The position numbers and the translations under genes are program-made. Shown in pieces: positions 10,310 to 19,061 of a DNA stretch of 64,000 nucleotides. Below the pieces are notes generated by a model, which was not told where the DNA came from, made no database searches, and saw only the letters and a list, made by a program, of their open reading frames with translations. This stretch comes from JAVKFY01 sp040223615. GTDB taxonomy: Bacteria; Pseudomonadota; Alphaproteobacteria; GCA-2731375. The stretch is taken from assembly GCA_040223615.1 (NCBI GenBank), contig JAVKFY010000030.1, positions 28,295-92,294 on the forward strand, given 5' to 3'. Each line of letters starts with the position of its first letter. Positions within the stretch are counted from its first letter, which is position 1.

Positions 10310-11260
10310 ATGGCATTCCCCGTGCCGGTCGACGCCGGCCTGAAGTACGGCCTGATGGGCCGGCTGCCGGAACCGAACGAAATCCGGGCGCGCGTGGCCG
10401 CCGTGGAAGCGGCCGGACTGGATTCGATGTGGGTTGGCGACCATGTCGCCTTCACCTCGCCGATCCAGGACCCGCTGGTGTCGCTGAGCTTCGCCGCGGC
10501 GTGCTCCGACAAGCTGACCTTCGGCACCTCGGTCTACCTGCTGCCGCTGCGCCATCCGACGCCGGTGGCCAAGCAGGTCGCGACGCTGGATCAGATGTGC
10601 CAGGGGCGCCTCATCTTCGGCGTCGGCGTCGGCGGCGAGTTCCCGCGCGAATTCGAGGCCTGCGGCGTCGAAGTGAAGGAACGCGGCGCCCGCCTGTCGG
10701 AAGGCATCCAGGTGGTGAAGAAGCTGTGGACCGGGCAGCCGGTGTCGCACCACGGCCGCTTCTTCGAGTTCGACGAGACCCACATGCAGCCGGCGCCGGT
10801 CCAGGCCGGCGGGCCGCCGATCTGGTGCGGCGGGCGGTCCAAGGCGGCGCTGGAGCGCTGCGGCCGGCTCGCCGACGGTTACATCTCCTACGTTGTGACG
10901 CCGGAGATGTACGCCGAAGCGCTCGGCACCATCGGCCAGGCGGCCGACGCGGCGGACCGCAAGCTGGACAGCTTCGGCACCGCGCACCTGCTGTTCGCGC
11001 GGGTCGACAAGGACTACGAGACCGCGCTCGACGTCGCCACCGAGCACCTGTCGATCCGCTACGCCATAGACTTCCGCAAGGCGGCGCAGCGCTACGCGGC
11101 GCTGGGCTCCGGCGCCGACGTCGCGGCGGCGATCAACAAGTTCATCGAGGTCGGCGTGCGCTACGTGATCGTCGACCTGATCGGGCCGGAGGAAGAGAAG
11201 ATCGAACACCTCGACCGCTTCGCCCGCGAGGTCAAGCCGCTGCTCGCCAGCGCCACCTGA
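10310..11260 (+). CDS. LLM class (probable F420-dependent) oxidoreductase B
   Basis: A 316-residue luciferase-like protein. Visible motifs are AAGLDSMWVGDHV, GTSVYLLPLRHP, QGRLIFGVGVGGEFPREFEA and PPIWCGGRSKAALERC, all typical of the F420-dependent LLM group. The start ATG at 10310 follows GGGAGAG by a short spacer; an upstream extension of the frame was rejected because it has no family similarity. It is followed 17 bp later by LLM C, then by the NADPH:F420 reductase, so it probably opens the operon that runs on into cofactor synthesis. Substrate unknown. Confidence 0.86.
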   Translation: MAFPVPVDAGLKYGLMGRLPEPNEIRARVAAVEAAGLDSMWVGDHVAFTSPIQDPLVSLSFAAACSDKLTFGTSVYLLPLRHPTPVAKQVATLDQMCQGRLIFGVGVGGEFPREFEACGVEVKERGARLSEGIQVVKKLWTGQPVSHHGRFFEFDETHMQPAPVQAGGPPIWCGGRSKAALERCGRLADGYISYVVTPEMYAEALGTIGQAADAADRKLDSFGTAHLLFARVDKDYETALDVATEHLSIRYAIDFRKAAQRYAALGSGADVAAAINKFIEVGVRYVIVDLIGPEEEKIEHLDRFAREVKPLLASAT

Positions 11261-11277
11261 GACAAGAAGGACAGAAC

Positions 11278-12234
11278 ATGGACTACGGCTTCAACCTGCC
11301 GGCGCGCGGCCCGCTGTCGCGGCCGGAGCCGCTGCGCGAGATCACCGCCAAGGGCGAGGCGCTGGGCTACAGCTACCTCACCGTGCCCGACCACATCGTG
11401 ATCCCGAACAGCATCGCGCCGAACTATCCCTACTCCGACAATGGCGAGTTCACGTCGAATGTCGCCGGCGAGTGTCTGGAGCAGCTCACCCAGATCGCCT
11501 ATCTCGCCGGCATGACCTCGAAAGTGAAGTTCCTGACCTCGGTGATGGTGGTGCCGCACCGGATGCCGGTGCACAACGCCAAGACCATCGCCACCATCGA
11601 CTTCCTGTCCGGCGGGCGCATCGTGGTCGGCGTCGGTGCCGGCTGGATGGAGGAGGAGTTCGAGGCCCTGGGCACGCCGCCGTTCAAGCAGCGCGGCAAG
11701 GTCACCGACGAATACCTGGCGGCGATGAAGACGCTGTGGACCGAGGACAATCCGAGCTTCAAGGGCGAGTATGTCTCGTTCTCCAACATCGGTTTCGCGC
11801 CGAAGCCGGTGCAGAAGCCGCACCCGCCGATCTGGGTCGGCGGCGAGAGCGGGCCGGCGCTGCGCCGGGTGGTGCGCCACGGCGACGCCTGGTTCCCGAT
11901 CGGCCGCAATCCGAAATTCCCGATGGGCACCGCCGCCCGGCTCGGTGCCGCCTGGTCGCGGGTGAAGCAGCTCGCCGAGGAAGCCGGGCGCGACCCCGGC
12001 GCCATCGAGCTCGGCTACTGGACCGGCACGGTCAGCGCCGGCAAGGAAGAGCTCGACGACGAGGGCAACCGGCGGCTGCTGACCGGCTCGACCAGCCAGA
12101 TCGTCGACGACATCGGCGTCATGCGTGACCTGGGCGTGAAGCACACCCTGCTCAACCACCAGCGCGACAGCCTGGCCGAGACGCTGGAGGCCGCCGAACA
12201 GTTCATGACCGACGTGGCCGCGAAGGTGGGTTGA
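11278..12234 (+). CDS. LLM class (probable F420-dependent) oxidoreductase C
   Basis: A 318-residue luciferase-like protein that resembles the TIGR03619-type (Rv2161c-like) group. Motifs are MDYGFNLPARGPL, SYLTVPDHIVIP, GGRIVVGVGAGWMEEEFEAL and HPPIWVGGESGPALRRV. The start follows an AGAAGGACAG ribosome-binding site. It lies between LLM B and npdG with a 1-bp gap to the latter, so it is co-transcribed with the enzyme that regenerates reduced F420. The family name is from memory of motif patterns, not a search. Confidence 0.86.
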   Translation: MDYGFNLPARGPLSRPEPLREITAKGEALGYSYLTVPDHIVIPNSIAPNYPYSDNGEFTSNVAGECLEQLTQIAYLAGMTSKVKFLTSVMVVPHRMPVHNAKTIATIDFLSGGRIVVGVGAGWMEEEFEALGTPPFKQRGKVTDEYLAAMKTLWTEDNPSFKGEYVSFSNIGFAPKPVQKPHPPIWVGGESGPALRRVVRHGDAWFPIGRNPKFPMGTAARLGAAWSRVKQLAEEAGRDPGAIELGYWTGTVSAGKEELDDEGNRRLLTGSTSQIVDDIGVMRDLGVKHTLLNHQRDSLAETLEAAEQFMTDVAAKVG

Positions 12235-12235
12235 G

Positions 12236-12907
12236 ATGAGTAAACCGACACTGGCGATCCTGGGCGGCACCGGCGACCTCGGCGGCGGCCTGGCGCTGCG
12301 CTGGGCGAAGGCCGGCTACCCGGTGATCGTCGGCTCGCGCTCGGCGGAGAATGCCGACAAGGCGGCGGGTGAATACAAGGCGAAGGTGCCCGGCGCCGAC
12401 GTGCGCGGCATGACCAACGCCAAGGCCGCGGCGGCCGCCGACATCGTTGTGCTGACGGTGCCCTGGTCGAACCACCAGCCGATGCTGGAGGCGATGAAAG
12501 ACGGCGTGCAGGGCAAGATCATGGTCGACGTGACGGTGCCGCTGCAGCCGCCGAAAGTTCGTACCGTGCATCTGCCGGAGGGCGGCTCGGCGGCACAGGC
12601 GGCGCAGGCCTTCCTGGGCGAGGAGGTGCGCGTGGTCTCCGCCTTCCAGAATGTCGCCGCCGACCACCTGGCCGACCTGGACCACGATATCGACTGCGAC
12701 GTACTGGTCACCGGCAACGACCCCAAGGCGCGCGCGGAAGTGGTGGCGCTGGCCGAGGCCGCCGGCATGAAGGCCTGGCACGCCGGCCAGCTTGCCAACG
12801 CGGTGGTCGCCGAGGCGCTGACCTCGGTGCTGATCTTCATGAACAACCGCTACGGCATTCCCGGCGCCGGCCTGCGCATCACCGGCACGCCGACCAAGGA
12901 CGGGTGA
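12236..12907 (+). CDS. npdG: NADPH-dependent F420 reductase
   Basis: A 223-residue Rossmann protein that moves hydride between NADP(H) and coenzyme F420, supplying reduced F420 for LLM enzymes. LAILGGTGDLGGGLALRW carries the dinucleotide-binding glycines and VIVGSRS the basic/Ser positions expected for NADP. VVLTVPWSNHQPML, VVSAFQNVAADHL and CDVLVTGNDPKA are typical of this family. Length fits the family (about 210-230). The gene sits directly between LLM C and cofE, which supports the F420 assignment over other NADP oxidoreductases. Confidence 0.92.
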   Translation: MSKPTLAILGGTGDLGGGLALRWAKAGYPVIVGSRSAENADKAAGEYKAKVPGADVRGMTNAKAAAAADIVVLTVPWSNHQPMLEAMKDGVQGKIMVDVTVPLQPPKVRTVHLPEGGSAAQAAQAFLGEEVRVVSAFQNVAADHLADLDHDIDCDVLVTGNDPKARAEVVALAEAAGMKAWHAGQLANAVVAEALTSVLIFMNNRYGIPGAGLRITGTPTKDG

Positions 12908-12914
12908 GGCATCG

Positions 12915-13685
12915 TTGGGTGCGCGCACCTTGCAGCTCACCGCGCTTGAGGGCCTGCCGCTGGTGCGGCCGGGCGACGATCTCGCGGGCCTGATCCTCGA
13001 CGCCCTGGCGGCGAATGGCCTGTCGCTGCGCGACGGCGACGTGCTGGTACTGGCGCAGAAGATCGTGTCCAAGGCCGAAGGCCGCATCGTCGATTTGAAC
13101 ACCGTCGAGCCTTCGCCCCGCGCGGTGGAGCTCGCCGAGGCGGTGAACAAGGACGCACGCCAAGTCGAGCTGGTGCTGCAGGAGTCGAGCGAGATCGTCA
13201 AGCACCGGCCCGGCGTGCTGATCGTCGCGCACCGGCTGGGCTACGTGATGGCGAATGCCGGCATCGACCACTCCAACATCGACTCCGGGGACGGACAGGA
13301 AAACGTGCTGCTGCTGCCGCTCGACCCGGACGGCAGCTGCGCCAGCCTGCGCGAGACGCTCAGGCAACGCGCCGGCGTCGACGTGGCGGTGATCGTCAAC
13401 GACAGCTTCGGGCGGGCCTGGCGGGTCGGCACCACCGGCATCGCGCTGGGTTGCGCTGGCCTTGCCGCCCTGGTCGACCTGCGCGGCGAGGTCGACCTGT
13501 TCGGGCGCGAGCTGATGGTCTCCGAGGAAGCCATCGCCGACGAGCTGTCGGGCGCCGCGTCGCTGCTGCAAGGCCAGGGCGACGAGGGCCTGCCGGTGGT
13601 GCTGGTGCGCGGCTATCGCTCGCCCGCGCCGTCGACCGACGCCAAGGTCCTGGTGCGGCCGCGCGAACAGGACATGTTCCGCTGA
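12915..13685 (+). CDS. cofE: Coenzyme F420-0:L-glutamate ligase (stand-alone CofE)
   Basis: Adds gamma-linked glutamate residues to F420-0 using GTP. It has 256 residues, the size of archaeal CofE and of the N-terminal half of actinobacterial FbiB; the C-terminal FMN reductase domain of FbiB is absent. Motifs are LVRPGDDLAGLIL, GDVLVLAQKIVSKAEGR, ANAGIDHSNID and VAVIVNDSFGRAWRVGTTG, the last two belonging to the metal/GTP site. The best start is a TTG at 12915; no in-frame ATG lies nearby. Its TGA overlaps the cofD ATG by one base. Confidence 0.93.
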   Translation: MGARTLQLTALEGLPLVRPGDDLAGLILDALAANGLSLRDGDVLVLAQKIVSKAEGRIVDLNTVEPSPRAVELAEAVNKDARQVELVLQESSEIVKHRPGVLIVAHRLGYVMANAGIDHSNIDSGDGQENVLLLPLDPDGSCASLRETLRQRAGVDVAVIVNDSFGRAWRVGTTGIALGCAGLAALVDLRGEVDLFGRELMVSEEAIADELSGAASLLQGQGDEGLPVVLVRGYRSPAPSTDAKVLVRPREQDMFR

Positions 13686-14641
13686 TGGCCGGCCGGGTCG
13701 TGGTACTGTGCGGCGGCGTCGGCGGCGCCAAGCTCGTATTGGGCCTGTCCAAGGTGCTGCCGCCGGAAAAGTTGCTCGTGGTGGTGAACACCGGCGACGA
13801 CTTCGAGCATTTCGGGCTCAGAATCTGCCCCGACCTGGATACCGTCACCTACACGCTGGCCGACCTGGCCGACAAGGAACGCGGCTGGGGCCGGGCCGGC
13901 GAGACCTGGCACTTCATGGAGTCGTTGCGCCAGCTCGGCGGCGCCGACTGGTTCAACCTCGGCGACCGCGACCTGGCGCTGCATGCCGAACGCACCCGGC
14001 GCCTTAAGGCCGGCGAAAGCCTGAGCGAAGTCACCGCCGCGCTGCTCGACAAGCTCGGCGTGAGCGTGCCGGTGGTGCCGATGTCGGACGATGCGGTGCG
14101 CACCATCGTGGAGACCGACGAGGGCGCCCTGCCCTTCCAGCATTACTTCGTGCGTCGGCGCTGCGAGCCCAAGGTCGCCGGTTTCCGCTTCGACGGGGCG
14201 GCGAAGGCGCGGCCACATGCCGCGTTCAAGGCGGCGTTGACCGATGCGGAAGCGATCGTGATCGCGCCGTCGAACCCGTATGTCAGCGTCGACCCGATCC
14301 TGGCGCTCCCCAACATGCGCCAGGCCATCCGGACCGCGCCGGCGCCGGTGGTCGCGGTCTCGCCCATCGTCGGCGGCAAGGCGCTGAAGGGCCCCGCCGC
14401 CAAGATGATGGCGGAACTCGGCGTACCGGCGACGGCGGAAGCCGTGGCCGAGCATTACCGCGGCCTGGCCGACGCGATGGTGATCGACTGGCAGGATCGC
14501 GGCGCGCACGATGCCATCGCCCAGCTCGGCATGCGGGCGCTGACCGTGAACACGGTGATGAACAGCCTGGACGACCGCATCGCACTGGCCCGCGACGTGC
14601 TGGACATTGCCGGCACCATCGATGCGCGGGCGCCGGCATGA
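13685..14641 (+). CDS. cofD: 2-phospho-L-lactate (or analogous) transferase, CofD/FbiA
   Basis: Transfers the phospho-acid moiety from the GDP-activated donor made by CofC to the deazaflavin Fo, giving F420-0 or its dehydro form. The protein has 318 residues, the family length. The N-terminal VVVLCGGVGGAKLVLGL motif, VVNTGDDFEHFGLRICPDLD and the IAPSNPYVSVDPILAL segment are diagnostic. Translation is coupled to cofE (1-bp overlap) and to cofC (4-bp overlap). Confidence 0.95.
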   Translation: MAGRVVVLCGGVGGAKLVLGLSKVLPPEKLLVVVNTGDDFEHFGLRICPDLDTVTYTLADLADKERGWGRAGETWHFMESLRQLGGADWFNLGDRDLALHAERTRRLKAGESLSEVTAALLDKLGVSVPVVPMSDDAVRTIVETDEGALPFQHYFVRRRCEPKVAGFRFDGAAKARPHAAFKAALTDAEAIVIAPSNPYVSVDPILALPNMRQAIRTAPAPVVAVSPIVGGKALKGPAAKMMAELGVPATAEAVAEHYRGLADAMVIDWQDRGAHDAIAQLGMRALTVNTVMNSLDDRIALARDVLDIAGTIDARAPA

Positions 14642-15306
14642 CCGCTGCGGCGATCTGGGCCGTGCTGCCGCTGAAGCCGCTGGCGCAGGCCAAGCAGCGG
14701 CTGGCCCCGACACTGGGTCCGAAAGAACGTGCCGGGCTGAGCCTGGCAATGGCGACCGACGTGCTGGCGACGCTGACAACGGTGCCGGCGCTGGACGGTG
14801 TACTGGTGGTGACGGCCGACGACGCGCTGGCGGCGCTGACCGCCATGCACGGCGCCCGGCACCTGAACGAGGACACCGCCGCCGGCTATTCCGAGGCGGT
14901 GAGCAAGGCCGCCGCACAGTTGGCCGAAGAGGGCGCTGCGGCGATGATCTGCGTGCCGGGCGACGTGCCACTGGTCACGGCTTCCGAGATCGAGGCGCTG
15001 GTGGCGGCGCTGGCGCATCCGCCGGCGATCGCGCTGGCCCCGGACGCCGAACGCGACGGCACCAACGCGCTGGCCCTGGCGCCACCGAGCCTGCTGGCGC
15101 CGCAATTCGGGCCGGCGAGCTTTGCCCGCCACCGCACGGCGGCCGACGCCATGGCCTTGCCGGCGACGGTCCTTGACCTGCCGGGCCTGGCACTCGACAT
15201 CGATACGGTGGACGACCTGCGCGCCCTGGTCGCGCGCGGCCCGGGCGGCACCACGCGAGCCTACCTTGCGGAAGCCGGCCTGCTCGGTCGATTATCGGCT
15301 GCCTGA
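14638..15306 (+). CDS. cofC: Phospholactate/phosphoglycerate guanylyltransferase, CofC/FbiD
   Basis: Activates a three-carbon phospho-acid with GTP to form the donor used by CofD. It has 222 residues. WAVLPLKPLAQAKQRLAP is the nucleotidyltransferase N-terminus, MICVPGDVPLV contains the metal-binding Asp motif, and DGTNALALAPPSLL and LDIDTVDDL are family signatures. The substrate may be 2-phospholactate, phosphoenolpyruvate or 3-phosphoglycerate in different lineages and cannot be read from the motifs visible here. The ATG overlaps the cofD stop; fbiC starts 15 bp downstream. Confidence 0.92.
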   Translation: MTAAAIWAVLPLKPLAQAKQRLAPTLGPKERAGLSLAMATDVLATLTTVPALDGVLVVTADDALAALTAMHGARHLNEDTAAGYSEAVSKAAAQLAEEGAAAMICVPGDVPLVTASEIEALVAALAHPPAIALAPDAERDGTNALALAPPSLLAPQFGPASFARHRTAADAMALPATVLDLPGLALDIDTVDDLRALVARGPGGTTRAYLAEAGLLGRLSAA

Positions 15307-15321
15307 GACAAAGGAAACGCG

Positions 15322-17757
15322 ATGACCTGGGACTGGATCGAGGCGTGGACCGCCGCGCCCGACAGGGAACAAGTGCTATCGCTGGCGGCGGTCGACGACC
15401 TGGACCGGCTGACGGCGGCGGCGGCGCGCCTGCGCGACATCGGCCACGGCCGGCGGGTGAGCTATTCGCGCAAGGTGTTCATCCCCTTGACCCAGCTCTG
15501 CCGCGACGTCTGCCACTACTGCACCTTCGCGCACCCGCCGGTGAAGGGCCAGCGCGCCTATCTGACGCCTGAACAGGTGCTCGACATCGCCCGGGCCGGC
15601 GCCGCCGCCGGCTGCAACGAGGCGCTGTTCACCCTCGGCGACAAACCCGAACTCAGATACCGCGTGGCACGCGAGGAACTGGCCGAGCTTGGCCACGACA
15701 CCACGCTCGGTTATCTCAAGGCGATGGCGGAACTGGTCTGGAAAGAGACCGGCCTGCTGCCGCATCTCAATCCCGGCGTGATGACGGCGGCGGAAATCGC
15801 GGACCTGCGCACCGTGTCGATCAGCCAGGGCATCATGCTGGAGGGCATCGCCCCGGCGCTGCGCCTGAAGGGCGGCTGCCACTACGGCTCGCCGGACAAG
15901 GACCCGGCGGTGCGGCTGGCGACCATCGCGGCGGCGGGCGAGCAGCAGGTACCGTTCACATCCGGCATCCTGATCGGCATCGGCGAAAACCGGACGGAGC
16001 GGCTGGAAGCCTTGCTGGCGTTGCGCGAGCTGCACGACCGCCACGGCCATATCCAGGAAATCATCGTCCAGAATTTCCGCGCCAAGCCCGGCACCAAGAT
16101 GGCAGACGCGGCGGAGCCCGGGCTCGACGACATGCGTTGGACCATCGCCGCCGCGCGGCTGCTGTTCGGGCCGGCGATGCATATCCAGGCACCGCCGAAC
16201 CTGTCGGCCGGGCACCTCGCCGCGCTGGTCGACGCCGGCATCGACGACTGGGGCGGCGTGTCGCCGGTGACGCCGGACTACGTCAACCCGGAGGCGCCGT
16301 GGCCGCACCTGCGGCAACTCGAATCCGAGACCGCGGGCGCCGGCAAGGCACTGGTGGAGCGGCTCGCGGTCTATCCCGAATACGCGCTCGACGGCGACCG
16401 CTGGTTGGACAAGACCTTCCGCACGGCCGTCCTGCACCGGATCGATGGCGACGGCCTGGCCCGCACCGACGCCTGGTCGACCGGCGTGGAGGCGGCGCCG
16501 CCGCCGGCTGAAGTGCTGGGTGCCCCGGCGCTGGCCGGTGTGGATGAGATCGGACCGGTGCTGGAGCGCGCCCGCGCCGGCGAAGACCTCTCGGAAGCCG
16601 AGGTCACGCGGCTGTTCCAGGCGCGCGGGAGCGAGCTGCGCCAGGTGATCGAGGCGGCCGACGCGCTGCGCCGCGACGTCGCCGGCGACGAGGTCTCCTA
16701 CGTCGTCACCCGCAACATCAACTACACCAACGTCTGCTACTTCAAATGCCAGTTCTGCGCCTTCTCCAAGGGCAAGATGAGCGAGAACCTGCGCGGCCGG
16801 CCGTACAACCTGAGCCAGGACGAGATCGCGCGGCGCGTGGTCGAGGCGTGGGAGCGCGGCGCCACCGAAGTCTGCATGCAGGGCGGCATCCACCCCGAAT
16901 ATACCGGCCAGACCTACATCGACATCTGCAAGACGGTGAAGGCGGCGGTGCCCGACATGCACGTGCATGCCTTCTCGCCGCTGGAGGTGTGGCAGGGCGC
17001 CAAGACGCTGGGCTTGCCGCTCGCGGAATTCCTGACCGAACTAAAGGCCGCCGGGCTGAGCTCGCTGCCCGGCACCGCGGCGGAGATCCTGGACGACGAG
17101 GTCCGCGCGGTGCTGTGCCCGGACAAGATCAACACCGCGCAGTGGCTGGAGGTGATGGAGGCGGCGCACGGCGTCGGGCTGCGCGCCACCACCACGATCA
17201 TGTTCGGCCACGTCGACCGGCCGGTGCACTGGGCGCGCCACCTGTTGCGCCTGCGCGACCTGCAGAAGCGCACCGGCGGCTTCACCGAGTTCGTACCGCT
17301 GCCGTTCGTCGCCATGGAGGCGCCGATCTTCCTGAAAGGCCGGGCGCGGACCGGGCCTACTTTCCGCGAGGCGCTGCTGATGCACGCGGTACCGCGTCTT
17401 GCATTGCACCCGCACATCACTAACATCCAAACTTCGTGGGTGAAGATGGGCCCGCGCGGCGTGCAGGCGGCGTTGGCGGCCGGGGCCAACGATCTAGGCG
17501 GCACGCTGATGAACGAGACCATAACCCGAGCGGCCGGCGCCGAGCACGGCCAGGAGATGCCACCGCATCGCATGGAGGCCCTGATCCGCGATCTCGGCCG
17601 CGAGCCGACGCAACGCACCACCACCTATGGCACACCGCCGGCGATACAGGTGCGCCGTTCGTTCCAGGCGCCACCGCTGGCGCCGCTGGTGAACGATCGG
17701 GCGCAACGCTACGAGCGCACGCGCAAGCCCAGGGATCTCGTACGACCGGATATCTAG
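15322..17757 (+). CDS. fbiC: FO synthase, fused CofG-CofH radical SAM enzyme (FbiC)
   Basis: Makes the 8-hydroxy-5-deazaflavin FO from tyrosine and 5-amino-6-ribitylamino-uracil by two radical SAM half reactions. At 811 residues it is the fused bacterial form. The N-terminal CofG half has Cys60-x3-Cys64-x2-Cys67 (CRDVCHYC) and the C-terminal CofH half has Cys472-x3-Cys476-x2-Cys479 (CYFKCQFC), each a 4Fe-4S site. A linker of low similarity lies around 380-440. CMQGGIHPEYTGQTY and LNETITRAAG-like segments (here MNETITRAAGAEHG) mark CofH. A good AAAGGAAAC site precedes the ATG. This is the last of the five F420 genes. Confidence 0.97.
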   Translation: MTWDWIEAWTAAPDREQVLSLAAVDDLDRLTAAAARLRDIGHGRRVSYSRKVFIPLTQLCRDVCHYCTFAHPPVKGQRAYLTPEQVLDIARAGAAAGCNEALFTLGDKPELRYRVAREELAELGHDTTLGYLKAMAELVWKETGLLPHLNPGVMTAAEIADLRTVSISQGIMLEGIAPALRLKGGCHYGSPDKDPAVRLATIAAAGEQQVPFTSGILIGIGENRTERLEALLALRELHDRHGHIQEIIVQNFRAKPGTKMADAAEPGLDDMRWTIAAARLLFGPAMHIQAPPNLSAGHLAALVDAGIDDWGGVSPVTPDYVNPEAPWPHLRQLESETAGAGKALVERLAVYPEYALDGDRWLDKTFRTAVLHRIDGDGLARTDAWSTGVEAAPPPAEVLGAPALAGVDEIGPVLERARAGEDLSEAEVTRLFQARGSELRQVIEAADALRRDVAGDEVSYVVTRNINYTNVCYFKCQFCAFSKGKMSENLRGRPYNLSQDEIARRVVEAWERGATEVCMQGGIHPEYTGQTYIDICKTVKAAVPDMHVHAFSPLEVWQGAKTLGLPLAEFLTELKAAGLSSLPGTAAEILDDEVRAVLCPDKINTAQWLEVMEAAHGVGLRATTTIMFGHVDRPVHWARHLLRLRDLQKRTGGFTEFVPLPFVAMEAPIFLKGRARTGPTFREALLMHAVPRLALHPHITNIQTSWVKMGPRGVQAALAAGANDLGGTLMNETITRAAGAEHGQEMPPHRMEALIRDLGREPTQRTTTYGTPPAIQVRRSFQAPPLAPLVNDRAQRYERTRKPRDLVRPDI

Positions 17758-17804
17758 CCGCCGGCGATACATGGGCTGCTGACGTCAACGCAAAGGAGAA
17801 AGAC

Positions 17805-19061
17805 ATGTTTCTACTCCGCGCCCTTGTCGCCGCCACGCTGCTGGCGGCGACGACCACCGCGATGGCCGACACCGTATACGAGTGCGACAAGTGCAAGATC
17901 TTCATCGACGACAGCGGTGAGGTCAGGATTCGCGACAAGGACGGCAAGATCATCCCCGGCTTCCCGGACAAGCTGTACGCGCCGGTGCGATCGGTCGCCC
18001 CGCTGGCAGCGCTGCCAGAAGGCTTCACACCGCCGCCGCCGCCGAAAACGCAGACCACGATCAACGTCTGCAATGGCGACGAGGCGCCCGACTGCGTCAA
18101 ATCCGTTCGGGCCGCGTTCAAGAAACACCCCGGAGGCGGCCTGCGGGTACGCGTGCATTGCGGCAGCTACAAAGGCGATGTGATCGACCTGCGCCGACGG
18201 TCGCACGTCTGGATCGAAGGCGTGCCGTGCGCCGACGGCCGGCTGCCGCAGATCGCCATGCACGGCAAGAAAGGGGCCTGGGTCGAGTTCAGCCCGATGG
18301 GCGGCCCCGAGATCACCGACCTGCGCGTGGAGAACCTGCACATCACCGGCCCCGGCCAGCGCAAGTCGGCGATCCGCCTTAACGGCAAGGGCCCGATGGT
18401 GGTCAACAACGTGGTGATCGAAAATCAGCAAAACGGCGTCTACGTGACCAACCGGGCCAGCGGCGAAGTCTGGGTGCTGAACTCACGTTTCGAGATGAAT
18501 GGACACGGCCGAGCCGGCAAGCAGCACCATATCTATGCCAGTTGCATCAAGCCGAGCTGCCGCACCTTCGTGATCAACAGCCGGTTCGGCGGGCTCTATT
18601 CGAAAGACGGCCGCAGCTGCTCCAACCAGATCCGATTCCGCTCCCGCGAAGCTTTCGTGCTGAATTCGGTCTTCGACGCCCGCGAGGGCTGTGTGTCGCG
18701 CTCGCTCAACACGTCGCCTCAGAATATGCGGCTGGTCGTTCGCGATAGCATCTTCATCCAGGGTAATACCGAGAACAGCCAGGTCATGATGACGCCTATG
18801 GGCGGCGACACCGCCGGCGAACTCACCCTGGAGAATGTCGTCGTGGTGTCGGAACGCGAGAACGTCACCCGGCTGATCGGCGTGAAGGCGAAAAGCCAGA
18901 TAAGCCTCAAGGACGTGACGGTCTACAGCAAGTCCGGTTGCGACAATGATAACTGCGTGTTCACCGGGGCCGTCGATCCGGCCCAGGTCAGGCTGTACGA
19001 GAATGTCCGCGTGCTCGACGACCCCGGCGGCCTGCCGGAACGCGTGCGCAACATGCTCTAG
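17805..19061 (+). CDS. Secreted Cys-rich right-handed beta-helix protein
   Basis: A 418-residue protein with a clear signal peptide (MFLLRALVAATLLAATTTAMA, cleavage near residue 21), so it is probably periplasmic or exported. The mature part begins with a YECDKCKIF segment and contains about a dozen cysteines. From about residue 95 on it shows short repeating strands of the pectate-lyase-like kind (DLRVENLHITG, PMVVNNVVIENQQNGV, EVWVLNSRFEMNG, RTFVINSRFGGLY, EAFVLNSVFDAREG). No catalytic motif of a polysaccharide lyase or hydrolase was recognised. AAAGGAGAAAG precedes the ATG. It follows fbiC by 47 bp and its stop overlaps the stop of the convergent LLM D gene. Function unknown. Confidence 0.75.
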   Translation: MFLLRALVAATLLAATTTAMADTVYECDKCKIFIDDSGEVRIRDKDGKIIPGFPDKLYAPVRSVAPLAALPEGFTPPPPPKTQTTINVCNGDEAPDCVKSVRAAFKKHPGGGLRVRVHCGSYKGDVIDLRRRSHVWIEGVPCADGRLPQIAMHGKKGAWVEFSPMGGPEITDLRVENLHITGPGQRKSAIRLNGKGPMVVNNVVIENQQNGVYVTNRASGEVWVLNSRFEMNGHGRAGKQHHIYASCIKPSCRTFVINSRFGGLYSKDGRSCSNQIRFRSREAFVLNSVFDAREGCVSRSLNTSPQNMRLVVRDSIFIQGNTENSQVMMTPMGGDTAGELTLENVVVVSERENVTRLIGVKAKSQISLKDVTVYSKSGCDNDNCVFTGAVDPAQVRLYENVRVLDDPGGLPERVRNML

